Part shown: piece after piece, positions 10,683 through 21,801 of the stretch
Layout: each line of letters starts with the position of its first letter
Position numbering within the stretch: the stretch's first letter is position 1
Source of the DNA: Zygaena filipendulae
Taxonomy: Eukaryota; Arthropoda; Insecta; Lepidoptera; Zygaenidae
Length of the DNA stretch: 64,000 nucleotides
Assembly: GCA_907165275.2 (NCBI GenBank)
Contig: OU015670.1
Location: 5,235,501 to 5,299,500 of the forward strand
Reading direction: 5' to 3'
Translations under genes and position numbers: made by a program
The notes under the pieces: model-generated
The model's database searches: none
The model's input: the letters and a program-made list of their open reading frames with translations, nothing else
Told to the model about the DNA's origin: nothing

Positions 10683-13600
10683 CTACGTCTTGCGCTGCGC
10701 GTTCTGATTGCGGTTGGCGTCGCGCTGGTAGTTGTTCTTGGGCGGTGTGCGGATGCGGCGGTCCTTCTTGCTTCGGTTGCGGACCACCTTACTGTGGATC
10801 GCGCACGACACGCAGTAGTGCAGCTTGGCGTACAGCTTCGGCAGCTGGAACGCTGCGGCGACACAAACACATTTACAGTGAGCTACGCCTGTGAAGCAAG
10901 GGGGTGGTATGGTGATGCCCCCCTGCAAAAATTTACACCATTGAAGATTTATCGTTTTTAATTTATGATCAAAATGGGGAAGCAGGGTGGGCACTGGGCA
11001 GTTAAGGTAGGCGCCCACTGGCCCGCGCCGGCCCAGTGTTGGCATTAATCGATTAATTTTTTAATCAATTAGTTAATTTGATTAATTTTAATCAGATTAA
11101 ATTAATCATGATTAGAATTAATCACGATTAAAAAAGTAATCATAATCATGATTATTGACGTTAATCATTAATCATAATCATTAATTTGATTAACGTGATT
11201 AAAAAAAAATACATCCATGTTATTAATTCTATGTAAAAGAAAATATGAAAAATAATGACACAGATTTTTTAAAATATTGTTAATTATTATTCAAAGAACA
11301 AACAAACAAATAATTTCTAACGTTCAAATACACTGAATTCTAGTTTTGAAGTATATTTTCAATCAACCTAAGTACCTCCAATTTTTACAATATTTCTTGA
11401 TGTTCAAGTTACATATTTTCATAACTAATCTTTTTTCAAATAAATCATCAGATAATTTATGTGCCCTAGGTTTATTTAGCATACTAGCTGTGCCCCGCGG
11501 TTTCACACGCGCTAAAAGTTTTTATACAACAACTTTTTTTCCTGACATCCGATTTCAATGAAACAAAACCTATATGTAGCTCCACCTGTGAAAACTGCAT
11601 GACAATCTGTTTAGTAGATTCGGAGATTATCGCGAACAGACAGACAGACAGAAAAGATTTATTAAAAACTTTTTTTGTGCTTGGTTACTTACTCTTCTTT
11701 TGCCACTATTTATATTTATATTTATTTTATTTTACTATTTCTTCACTCTTTTATCATTATTTTAGGTAAAAATATTCAATGTACAGAATCGAGGATTCTA
11801 CTCTTTTATTATAGAAGATACATAGTTGAATAGTCTTTTGGATTCAATCGGTATTTTGTTATTTGTATCTTTTAGCGCAGGGCATTTTTGTATTTTTTTA
11901 AGTTGGTTTAATTTTTTTGTAAAAATTTTGTTTATTTTTAACCGACTTCCCAAAAAGAGGAAGTTCTCAATTCGACGCGTATGTTTTTTTTAATGTTTGT
12001 TACCTCATAACTTTCGACTGCGTGAACCGATTTTGATGATTCTTTTTTCGTTTAAAAGAGTATACTCCCACTTAAGTCCCATTGCTACCAAGTCGGGATC
12101 TGATGGTGGGATCTTGGAGAAATCGAGGGAAATCTTCAAAAATTATATATACACCTATAGCGATTTGGGTATTTTTTATAGTAAATCGTTCATTTACTTT
12201 TGAAAAGTAAAATTTGAAGAAGTGAAACTGATGATGAAGACCACAGATGATCATCGGAACTACTCAACAATAATACGTATTTCACGGATTCCGACGAAAA
12301 TTGTTTTTTTTGTTTGAAAGGGGATACTCCCAAATTGATTCCATTGTCACCAAGTCGAGATCTGATGATGGGATCTTGGAGAAATCGAGGGAACTCTTCA
12401 AAATTTATAGGCACACCTATTGCGATTTGGGTAGTTTTTGTGGTAAATCATTTGTTTGCTTTCGGAAAGCAAAATTTGAAGAAGTGGAACTGATGATTAA
12501 GACCACAGATGGTTATCGGAACTACTCTACTAAGTCGGTGACAAACCAAATATGGAGTAGATGTGTAGTTGGGTCAAGTCCACTCCCGCCACGAGCTCGT
12601 CGTGAGCAGAGCAAACTAAATGGGCAGAACAAGCGGGCTTGGCACCGAATTCAAACCGATCAGTGGCAGCAAAAACTAATAATAATATTACGTGTATTTT
12701 TGTGTTTTGGAAGAAATCGGTATTTTGTTATTTTTAGTGTTGTGTTTTTGGAAGTCTGTTTTAATTTTTTTTGTTAAAATTTTGTTTATTCGCTTTTAAG
12801 GGGGCTGGTTTATAATTTATCAAAGTGACAACTCAACAAATCTAAGTAACCTTTTACAAAATATTGCTTTTCCCGATGCAGGGACGTTAATAATTGAGGA
12901 GTTCTCCTGCTACTCCACCATCAGCTCAACTTCACCATATGCATTGTAACAAATAAATTGCTTAGCAAGTATTTTAGAATAATCGAATCTCAAACTGTGA
13001 AATTGTATTTAATATTCAGTACTTCAGTAGTTCCGGTAACAATCTATGATATTCATCATCAGATCCACTTCATCAATTAGTGATTGTCGAAAAAAAGGAA
13101 CATCGTGTTAGTACTAAACTTCTTGTTTTCGTGTTGTCTATGTGATCACGTGGTCAAATTTTCAAAAGCTTATATCTCAGAAACTACGAATCCCAGACCC
13201 ATCGTGTTGGTACTCAAACTTCTTGATTTCGTGATGTCTATGTGATAACGTGATCAAATTTTTAAAGTTCATATCTCGGAAACTATGAGGCGTAGATCCA
13301 TCGTGTTGGTACTCAAACTGCTTGTTTCCGTGTTGTCTATGTGATCACGTGGTCAAATTTTCAAAAGCTTATATCTCGGAAACTACGAGTCCCAGACCCA
13401 TCGTGTTGGTACTCAAACTTCTTGTTTTCGTGTTGTCTATATGATCACGTGGTCAAATTTTCAAAAGCTTATATCTCAGAAACTACGAATCCTAGACCCA
13501 TCGTGTTGGTACTCAAACTTCTTGTTTCCGTGTTGTCTATGTGATCACGTGGTCAAATTTTCAAAGGCTTATATCTCGGAAACTACGAGTCCCAGACCCA

Positions 13601-16600
13601 TCGTGTTGGTACTCAAATTGCTTGTTTTCGTGTTGTCTATGTGATCACGTGGTCAAATTTTCAAAGGCTTATATCTCGGAAACTACGAGTCCCAGATCCA
13701 TCGTATTGGTACTCAAATTTCTTGTTTTCGTGTTGTCTATGTGATCACGTGGTCAAATTTTCAAAAGCTTATATCTCGGAAACTACGAAACCCAGACCCA
13801 TCGTGTTGGTATTCAAACTTCTTGTTTTCGTGTTGTCTATGCGATCACGTGATCAAATTTTTAAAAGCTTATATCTCGGAAACTACGAATCCCAGACCCA
13901 TCGTGTTGGTACTCAAACTTCTTGTTTCCGTGTTGTCTATGTGATAACGTGGTCAAATTTTCAAAGGCTTATATCTCGGAAACTACGAGACTACGCTTTT
14001 AAAAATTTGACCACGTGATCACATAGACAACACGAAAACAAGAAGTTTGAGTACCAACACGATGGGTCTGCGCCTCATAGTTTCCGAAATATGAGCTTTT
14101 AAAAATTTTATCACGTGATGACATAGACAATACGAAAACAAGAAGTTTGAGTACCAACACGATGAGTCTGCGCCTCATAGTTTCCGAAATATGAGCTTTT
14201 AAAAATTTTATCACGTGATGACATAGACAATACGAAAACAAGAAGTTTGAGTACCAACACGATGGGTCTGCGCCTCATAGTTTCGGAGATATAAGCCTTT
14301 GAAATTTTGATCACGTGATCACATAGACAACACGAAAACAACAAGTTTGAATACCAACACGATGGGTCTGCGCCTCATAGTTTCGGAGATATAAGCCTTT
14401 GAAAATTTGACCACGTGATCACATAGACAACACGAAATCAAGAAGTTTGAGTACCAACACGATGGGTCTGCGCCTCATAGTTTCCGTGATATGAGCTTTT
14501 AAAAATTTGATCACGTGATCGCATAGACAACACGAAAACAAGAAGTTTGAGTACCAACACGATGGGTCTGCGCCTCATAGTTTCGGAGATATAATCCTTT
14601 GAAAATTTGATCACGTGATCACATAGACAACACGAAAACGAGAAGTTTGAGTACCAACACGATGGGTCTGCGCCTCATAGTTTCGGAGAGATAAGCCTTT
14701 GAAAATTTGACCACGTGATCACATAGACAACACGAAAACAAGAAGTTTGAGTACCAACACGATGGGTCTGCGCCTCATACCGCCGCACTCAGAGTCGACT
14801 TTAATGATTACTTAGTTAAGTATAGATTTTTAAAACAAAACTGCCGCAATCAGACAAGTTCAATAAATTAATGTTAATTGGCATTTAACTAATTAAGTTA
14901 CATCTCATTAAATGCCAATTAACATTAATTTACTGAACGTCTCTGACTGCGGCAGTTTTGTTTTAAAAATCTATACTTAACTAAGTAATCATTAAAGTCG
15001 ACTCTGAGTGCGGCGGATAGTTTCCGAGATAGGAGCTTTTAAAAATTTGATCACGTGATCACATAGACAATACTAAAACAAGAAGTTTGAGTACCAACAC
15101 GATGGGTCTGCGCCTCATAGTTATCAGCGGACAACTAAATGAAACGAGTCAGCGGACAACTAAATGAAACGAGTGTGTACATACTCGCTCTCGCCAGGAT
15201 CGCTCGGGGTATCTCGGCGAATGTGTATACTGTATAGTCGATAGATAGATTTATTTATTTCGCTTCAACATCATTTACAGTATATACATGATATACACAG
15301 TGTATAAAAACCACACCGAACCGATACCCCTCGACTCGGCTTCGAACGTGCCTGCCTCGGCCGAGGCATGTCTACACGGACCCCACAGTCAGTCGTTTGC
15401 CGAGCGAAGCCTGCCTCGCGCGGCAAACGACCGACTGCTCACCCGATCCGACCCGGTTGGCTCGGCTTCTTACCCCTTGGCCACAGTCCTGGCGGTGGCG
15501 GTGGCGGTGGCGGCAGCGGCAAAAACAAATGGTAGACAACATAAGAAGTAGGCCACAGCTCGCGGAAGTAGGCCACAGCTATCGGCGGCGCGAGCTGTGG
15601 CCTACTTCTTATGTTGTCTACCATTTGTTTTTGCTGCTGCCGCCGCCGCCACCGCCGCCGCCGAGTCTGTGGCGCCGTCCTTGCGAGCTCGCCCGAGACA
15701 GGCGTATGCTCCCCTTCAAATAAATTAAATAAATAAATACGTAGTTATTAGTTAATCAAACAATCAAATTAACGATTATTGATTATGATTAATAATCTTA
15801 ATCATTTTAAATCTGATTATGATTAATTAATCTTAATCAAATTTTTTGATTATGATTTTTAATCATTAATTTTTAATCGTTAATCAGATTAACTTTGGGC
15901 CAACACTGCGCCGGCCGCACCGCACGCACATTGCTCATAAATGCCGGTGTACGGTGCGGGCGGCGCGGATAGTGCACGCAATGCTATATGAAATCATACA
16001 AAGCAAACTAAAATCCGTTGCGTGCCGTGCGTGCGGTGCGGGCGACGCGGTCGAAAAGCCGCCTGTCGCCTACCTTTATGCAAGAGGCCATATTATTATG
16101 GTAAACAGCAAAGTTAATGAAGTAGGTAAATTATTTGTTTTAAACATCATTAATTAAGATCACTGATTACATGACTGTGGTTAGTTCAGTTAGCTACGGC
16201 AATGGGCTATACAATAGAGAATTTTTGTGTTTATTTTTTATTATTATTTCCTTTGTGTATTAGTAATATAATAGCATTATTCTTTGACAAATATCTTTTG
16301 TACTTTCAGAGATATGATGACTCTTTAAAAGTTCAAGTTGGACAGGGAAAGCGCTAGTCCTATAGTGACGTCACGCGGCTTGTAAAGCCCTACAACCGCC
16401 ATACAAAATTTCGTTTTAGAAAGACACAGACATAGTCAAAATTAAACAGTTTATAACTATTTATAACTATATTTTGTCGCTTATGTTATGCTTATCCATG
16501 ATATTTTCGAGTGTAATAATTGGATATCAACATTTCAACAGTGAAATAGGCTATTATCACATATAGGGGGCTGTGAGTAGGGTTGCCAACCAGACAACAA

Positions 16601-18629
16601 TGAGAACCCCTGGAAACCGCTCTTGATACCGAGTACAGAACTCCACCTCATTTTGACCCAAAAACTATACATAAAACAACACAGTTTAAAAAAATACGCT
16701 CGAGTTTTCATGGTACATACGAATAAGGCACAATTAAAATTCGACCTTATTCCTATGAGATTTGAGTTCAATGTTCAATCCATTCGACCGTTTATTTATT
16801 TTCTATCATGAAGTTTAGAGTTCTGTTTTTTCGTTTACCATTGCCAATACTATCGAATTGATAATATATATGTATGTATACTAGCTGTCGCCCGCGATTT
16901 CATCCGCATTAATTCCGGAGTTCCCGAGGGAATTCCGGGATAAAAACTGTCCTATCTTTTAAGTTGGACCATATTATAAATGGTTACAAAATTTTATCAA
17001 AATCCGTTCAGCAGTTTCGGAGTCCATCGCGGACAAACAACGTGACACGTGATTTATATACATATACTAGCTGTCCCCCGCGATTTCATCCGCGGTAATT
17101 TCGGAGTTTCCGCGGTAGGGATAAAAACTATCCTATCTTTTAAGTTGGATCATATTATAAATGGTTACAAAATTTTATCAAAATCCGTTCAGTAGTTTCG
17201 GAGTCCATCGCGGACAAACAACGTGACACGTGATTTATATATATTAAGATTAGATTATAAGATAAGATAGGGTATGTTTACAGTATCAACTCGAATATTG
17301 ACCTCAAACTCTGTCGCTCGCCGCGCACCGGCCGCGTGAGCACTGAGCCCTATGAGTTACGAGTTACGACTTACGCACACACACTACATGCGTGCAGACA
17401 AGCCGGCCGCCCACAGTGGTAGTAGGGAGTTAAATAATTAATAATATCAAATAATATTACAATAATAATGCTTGGACATTATCACACTTCACCACCTGGT
17501 CTCAAACAAAGCAGTTTCTACAACAGCTAGTAGTAGATAGTATTTTATTATAGTATTCATCCAATTAAGGTGTGTACTAAACACCCAGAATCAGAAAAAA
17601 AACACTAATGTTAATAACATAATAAATTTTACTTTACTCTGATGCGGAGATCGAACGTGTGACACCCGGCATAGTGATCAATTACCATTATACAAACAGT
17701 GCTGTTGGTTTGCTTGTATGGAGTGTCACTGGTGTACCAGCGGTGAAAACTTACAGGGAGGATATACTGAGGCCTCATTGATGTCACGAACGGCGGCCGC
17801 TTCAACAATGTTCCTTATGACAAACTTCTTGATGGCCTTGTCTTTGGGCACACAGCGCGCGCAGTTGGTGCAGCGCACCGCCTTCACATGGCCTCGCCCA
17901 TGCTTGGACCGTCCTCCGTTGCGCCGTTTGCGAGTCTGATACATATTTTAAAAAGTATAGATATGAGAGAATTTTAAGAACCAATTGTTTTTCTATTGTA
18001 AAATCAAACAATGTCTAACCAACTAATAGTTATGCTTGTAACTCTTCTAACTGTGAAATTGGCAGAATCATCATTGGAGGATTGCAGTCATTAAACATTA
18101 AATTGGATGCAGGGATCAAACCCACTACACCTAGGATGGTAGTCAGATTTGCTAATCACTACACGAATGGTGTTGTCATGTCAACAAAGTTGTCTACACT
18201 AATATTCAGAAGTAAAGTTTGTTTCATCAGATGTAACAAACTTTACAGGGTAATCTCTGGAACTACTTAACCAATTCAAAAACTTCTTTCACCGATAGAA
18301 AGATACAGTATTTCTAGGTAACATATGATACTTTTACGAGTTCCCGAAAGAACCCGAAATTCGCGCGGGTACCCTGGACCAGTTATAGAAAAGAAGTGAG
18401 AATAGCACACTATGTCAGCAAGACACCGGATGAAAAAATAAAAACCTATAAAGCGTAAGTAATTTTGAAACCACATGCTGGAAAACACTATCCGCGATGT
18501 TTTGTGTTTATTTAACACTTATATAGAATTTTCATATTTAACTGTTTATGCACTCAGACCAATAACTTTACTATTATTGATATTATGATTAGCAATTTTT
18601 TTAGTAATTTCAACACGAATACATACCAT
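10683..18629 (-). CDS. RpS26: 40S ribosomal protein S26 (eS26)
   Basis: This is a structural protein of the small ribosomal subunit, located near the mRNA exit channel. Three coding exons read on the minus strand: 18627-18629 (ATG only, donor GTATGT), 17755-17935 and 10683-10852. The spliced product is 117 residues, in line with the family. Exon 2 encodes '[19 protein letters not shown]' and exon 3 '[19 protein letters not shown]', which together supply the zinc-binding cysteines of eS26. Introns are phase 0 right after the ATG, a common ribosomal-gene layout, and phase 1 after codon 61. The open frame continuing from exon 2 into 'VYPPCKF' is read-through into intron 2. That intron is 6.9 kb and is filled by a hAT element and a satellite palindrome, an odd load for a housekeeping gene. 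The C-terminal tail is basic and lineage-specific. Confidence 0.95.
11484..11660 (-). mobile_element. Helitron-like element nested in hAT-1
   Basis: The start 'ctagctgtgccccgcggttt' is the inverted CTAG end with a GC hairpin. The far end is near the 'gacagacagacag' run. Confidence 0.6.
11830..12960 (+). repeat. Repeat family A, copy 2
   Basis: It has the same order of blocks as 883-1790, including the tandem subunit (about 12010-12260 and 12300-12530). The foldback-derived tail 'ccgaattcaaaccgatcagt' follows at about 12645. The 'gcttttcccgatgcaggg' segment at 12860 is inverted relative to copy 1. Confidence 0.65.
13102..15119. repeat. Head-to-head 100-bp satellite palindrome
   Basis: Nine direct copies of a 100-bp unit (containing 'tgatcacgtggtcaaatttt' and 'atatctcggaaactacga') run from 13102 to about 13989. 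Nine inverted copies then run to 15119, interrupted by a 237-bp insertion. The 100-bp register is exact in the left arm. The array lies wholly inside hAT-1 and therefore inside RpS26 intron 2, so a primary RpS26 transcript would contain both arms. Short open frames in it are periodic artefacts. Confidence 0.9.
14780..15016. mobile_element. Foldback element inserted in the satellite
   Basis: The element has near-identical inverted arms of about 108 bp and begins ccgccgcactcagag. It interrupts a satellite unit whose uninterrupted neighbours read 'ctcatagttt'. Here ATA is present on both sides (14777-14779 and 15017-15019), giving a 3-bp target duplication by direct comparison with the empty neighbouring units. 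Confidence 0.8.
15125..15174 (+). repeat. 25-bp direct repeat, two copies
   Basis: 'cagcggacaactaaatgaaa'-type unit, repeated exactly back to back at 15125-15149 and 15150-15174. Confidence 0.8.
15386..15675. repeat. GC-rich foldbacks
   Basis: An inverted repeat of about 45 bp per arm (about 15521-15566 against 15592-15637) is flanked by inverted GGCGGT/GCCGCC runs out to 15479 and 15675. A smaller hairpin, 'cagtcgtttgccg' against 'cggcaaacgaccgactg', sits at about 15389-15437. Proline- or alanine-rich frames here are composition artefacts. Confidence 0.7.
15909..16880. other. Rest of RpS26 intron 2, left part
   Basis: The GC-rich flank to about 16073 ends in 'cgcctacctttatg', a partial inverse of 'ttaaggtaggcgcc' at 11003-11016. 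An older element may therefore have hosted hAT-1. The remainder is AT-rich without recognisable features. Confidence 0.35.
16881..17246 (-). mobile_element. Two Helitron-like units in RpS26 intron 2
   Basis: CTAG-type ends are at 16881 and 17067. The units are the same subfamily as the arrays at 3338-4128 and 8309-9080. Confidence 0.65.
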
Positions 18630-18639
18630 TTTTATGTTT

Positions 18640-21485
18640 TCCTAACCTCGAAACGACTGAGTTCCACTTTACACTCAAAACAGAAAGATTTTTTTTTGTT
18701 TTTTTTTTTTTATTCACTCCTAGAAACCAAGAAGGAGAAAAAAACATAATATCGATACTAAATAAATCATCGATAGTATCGAGCATATCGAGTATCGACA
18801 ATACCTGCTTTCGCTTTCGGATAAGCCGATAAGGACTCGCATATTAATGTATTTAGCCAGTTTCAAGTAAAATTAATTATTAGATCAAGGTATTTTTAAC
18901 CGACTTCCCAAAAAGGAGGAGATTCTCAATTCATCTGAATGTTTTTTTTTTGTATGTTTGTTCTAATAAAATGCTTCGTTGTACGGTTTGAACTTGGAAA
19001 CCACGGTACTTATAGCTTGCAATCTAGAACTTTTTCGGAAACCTTAAAGGAAACCGAAGAAATCAGCTCGAAATGCCATATATCTTCTTGAGCACATAAA
19101 AAACCGCCACTCTGAAAATTATTGTCCAATACAGCATCTTGTAACACTACAAAATCCATTTCTAACCATTTTTTAACGACATGAAAATAAATAACCGAAC
19201 CGCCATCTTTGTTTCCCGCCAAAAAACTCTATTACCCATCTTACTTATCGAAATTTTTTTTCTTTCACTTTAGTAGAAGCACCGTAGACGAAGAAGTCTA
19301 CTAGTACGGGAGATACCGATGCTAATTCGGGATTAACTCGAGCGTTTTTGCAGATTAGGAGATATAAACAAAATAAGGTTATATGATGTTTTTTCATTCA
19401 CCGGTGGGTTTAGCTTCTACAGGCTTTCAAAAATGTAAAAAAAAAATAGTAAAATGGAAATACTCGAGCGCGTCAGATATTGTAGTTTTGATACTCCAAG
19501 GTATCTCTGATATCAAAAATATATTCATGTGCCGATTTGCGTGGTGGGGGTGAAAAAAAAAAAAAATTACTCCAGCGCGTCAGATATTCAATGGGGATGT
19601 TAAGTGAACCCTAAAAATGCTCCCCTTCGAAAATCTGCCGATTCGGTGGTGACGCAAGGTAGTAGCGAATTTTTGAAAATGCAAAGAAAAAACCTCAATT
19701 TTGAAATACTCAAGCGTGTCAGATTATTTTACAGAAGGTTCAGCTTGCAGTCCAAGTTATGTTGGCTTAAAATCTGACAATAATTTTGAGGGATATTATT
19801 AATCTGACTGCTAGAAACAAAAATTATGATTTATTTTTAAGATTTTTTTTTCTTTCTGACGTAAGTTTAATAACTTTATGAGCTATTTCTTGTTCACAAA
19901 AAACACACTTTATATTTCTATGAAATATGTAAAAGCTCACATATTATTCACAAAACTAACTTTAAAGCACAAACAAGCCAGAACATCTTACATATAATAA
20001 CATGAACGCGTTGTTTTGTGATGAGCTGTAAAGTAAAATGGCGTCATGGCGATGGACAGCAGCGTGGGAATATGGTGTGAGAGAGTCAGAGATACACAAA
20101 AAGTGAAAGGGAGAGAGAGGCGCAGAGCGGAGTAATACACCTAATGTGTTGACACGTATTTTTTTTCTTTTTTTACGTAAGCAAAAAATAACGGAGTTAC
20201 GATGAGTCGAAATGTCCCGTGACGTCACAAGCAGGTGCAGTTTTTACCTGCATACGACGTTACGAGCCCCCACTCCCAAACTTTAACGCACTTTATCCAA
20301 GTATATTTTCATTAATTTTATAAAGCAAAATATACTTGTGTATAGTTTTTTTTTACCTGACAAACTAAATAGAATTTAGAAAGAAAAATTAGTCAAATAG
20401 CCTATTATTTATAGATTGCCCTACGTTAGTTACTTATCATATTTGAGCTCTCAATATGGTTAAAGATAACACATTATCTGACAAATAAACTTGTTTGTTA
20501 CTAAAAATATTTCCAATACGCTCACGTCATCGCATATAATAATTTTAACTATAATACTATAAATTCGAGTGTGAGTTTGTTTCTATGTTTCGCTTACACA
20601 CCTTAACTAGGACATAGGGAGACTTTTATCCAGAAAAAAGTACTGTTTCTAAAGTAAATAAAATTGATAGACGTATAGACGTCTACATATGTATACGCAA
20701 GTGAAGCCGTGGGCATTAGTTAGTACATTATAATGAAGCAATATCCATTATGTATTTTTTATGTTAAATTACAAAGTTAGTAAAAGGTTATAGGTTAACC
20801 TATAGTTTGATGTAATACTTACCTTAACTTATTTTAATATGTAGGTATTTTAACCGACCAAAAAAAAGTTATAATTGGACACGTTTGGCGCCGTGATATA
20901 CTGTGATGACGTTATGGCGACGGAAAGTAGTGTGAGGTCGGTGCGAGAGAGTGAGAGATAGAGAAAAAGTAAAAGGGAAAGAAAGACAGAGATATAAATC
21001 TCTAAAGACGATTTTTGTTTCTTCGGCTTATGAAAATCGGCAGATTATATTTTTCCCGCTATCCTTGAGTTATTTACTTCAAAATAAAAAATAAATCAAC
21101 CGCGCTCGAGAATGTCGAGGTTGCGTTTTTTTTTGCAAGTTTGTGATCCTCTAACTCCCTTACGTCACGTTCAAATCATCAGATTATTCATATACACACT
21201 TCTCATCATGTAATTAACCCACCATATCTTAATCTGACGCGCTCGAGTATTTCGAGTTATCGATTTTTTTTTACTAATCTGATCGGTTATTCTAGACGCA
21301 CCAAACGTAGTGATTACCTTCTCTCTGGACGCACCCACCAGTGTAGAGGGCCTATATTTGGTGGAGGCCGTATATATTGTATTATCTATGGTGGAGGTAC
21401 TCAGCATGGTGCAAGGTACCCCCTTATGTTCATCTGACGCGCTTTAGCTAATCCACAAATCCCCTCTTGGCGGTCCGTACTATAC
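18640..21485. other. Intergenic between RpS26 and RpL34: dispersed repeats
   Basis: No gene was found. A family A start lies at 18893-18960. The motif 'ctcgagcgcgtcagat' or close variants recurs at about 19461, 19565 and 19710, and inverted at about 21235 and 21428. Segments 20035-20130 and 20900-20995 are similar ('gagagagtcagagata'-like). The block 20180-20370 is matched at about 51945-52140. Confidence 0.5.
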
Positions 21486-21637
21486 GGGAAGCACGAATTT
21501 TTTCGCTCTCGTCGTAATAGCAAAGCAGTTTTGTTGTATGAAAAATGAGCGACACTTGATAGATGGCGTTGTTTATTTTCCACACAAAAAAAAAGCTCGA
21601 TATCGGAAGGACGAGAGCGAAAAAATTCGTGCTCCCC
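21486..21637. repeat. Foldback with 28-bp arms
   Basis: 'gcacgaattttttcgctctc' and its flanks at 21486-21513 are the near-exact reverse complement of 21610-21637, separated by about 96 bp. Confidence 0.8.
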
Positions 21638-21801
21638 GTAGACATGGGAATCGTATCCGGAAGCGGAGTTGTTACAACTCCTTTACTTCACTTGTCAAAT
21701 ATTAAACATATCCCATATCCAACCTACTCCGACCACTGCGAGACCAAAGAGCTCATCCCTATTTACTTTGTGGTGATATAGAATTAAATCCCTCTCTTAT
21801 T

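Larger units (their letters stand above)
11034..15908. mobile_element. hAT-type non-autonomous element (hAT-1) in RpS26 intron 2
   Basis: The element starts CAGTGTTGGC and ends with the exact inverse GCCAACACTG. It is flanked by the 8-bp direct repeat CGCCGGCC at 11026-11033 and 15909-15916, the target duplication length typical of hAT. Both subterminal regions (about 11044-11215 and 15745-15895) consist of degenerate 'ttaatca'/'attaatc' repeats. No transposase frame is visible. The interior is a mosaic of a Helitron copy, family A, the satellite palindrome and GC-rich foldbacks. Confidence 0.85.

Noticed and set aside
10607..10961. Arginine- and serine-rich frames on both strands
   Set aside because: Out-of-frame shadows of RpS26 exon 3, whose codon bias opens neighbouring frames.
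13341..14344. Stacked 67-125-residue frames with repeated '[12 protein letters not shown]'
   Set aside because: Periodic readings of the 100-bp satellite; 100 is not a multiple of three, so no long repeat protein is possible.
13102..15119. CRISPR-like array of regular repeats
   Set aside because: The repeats are contiguous 100-bp satellite units without unique spacers, in an intron-containing eukaryotic genome.
15288..15723. Alanine- and proline-rich frames of 87-108 residues
   Set aside because: They arise from GGCGGT-type GC-rich foldbacks and have no recognisable domain.
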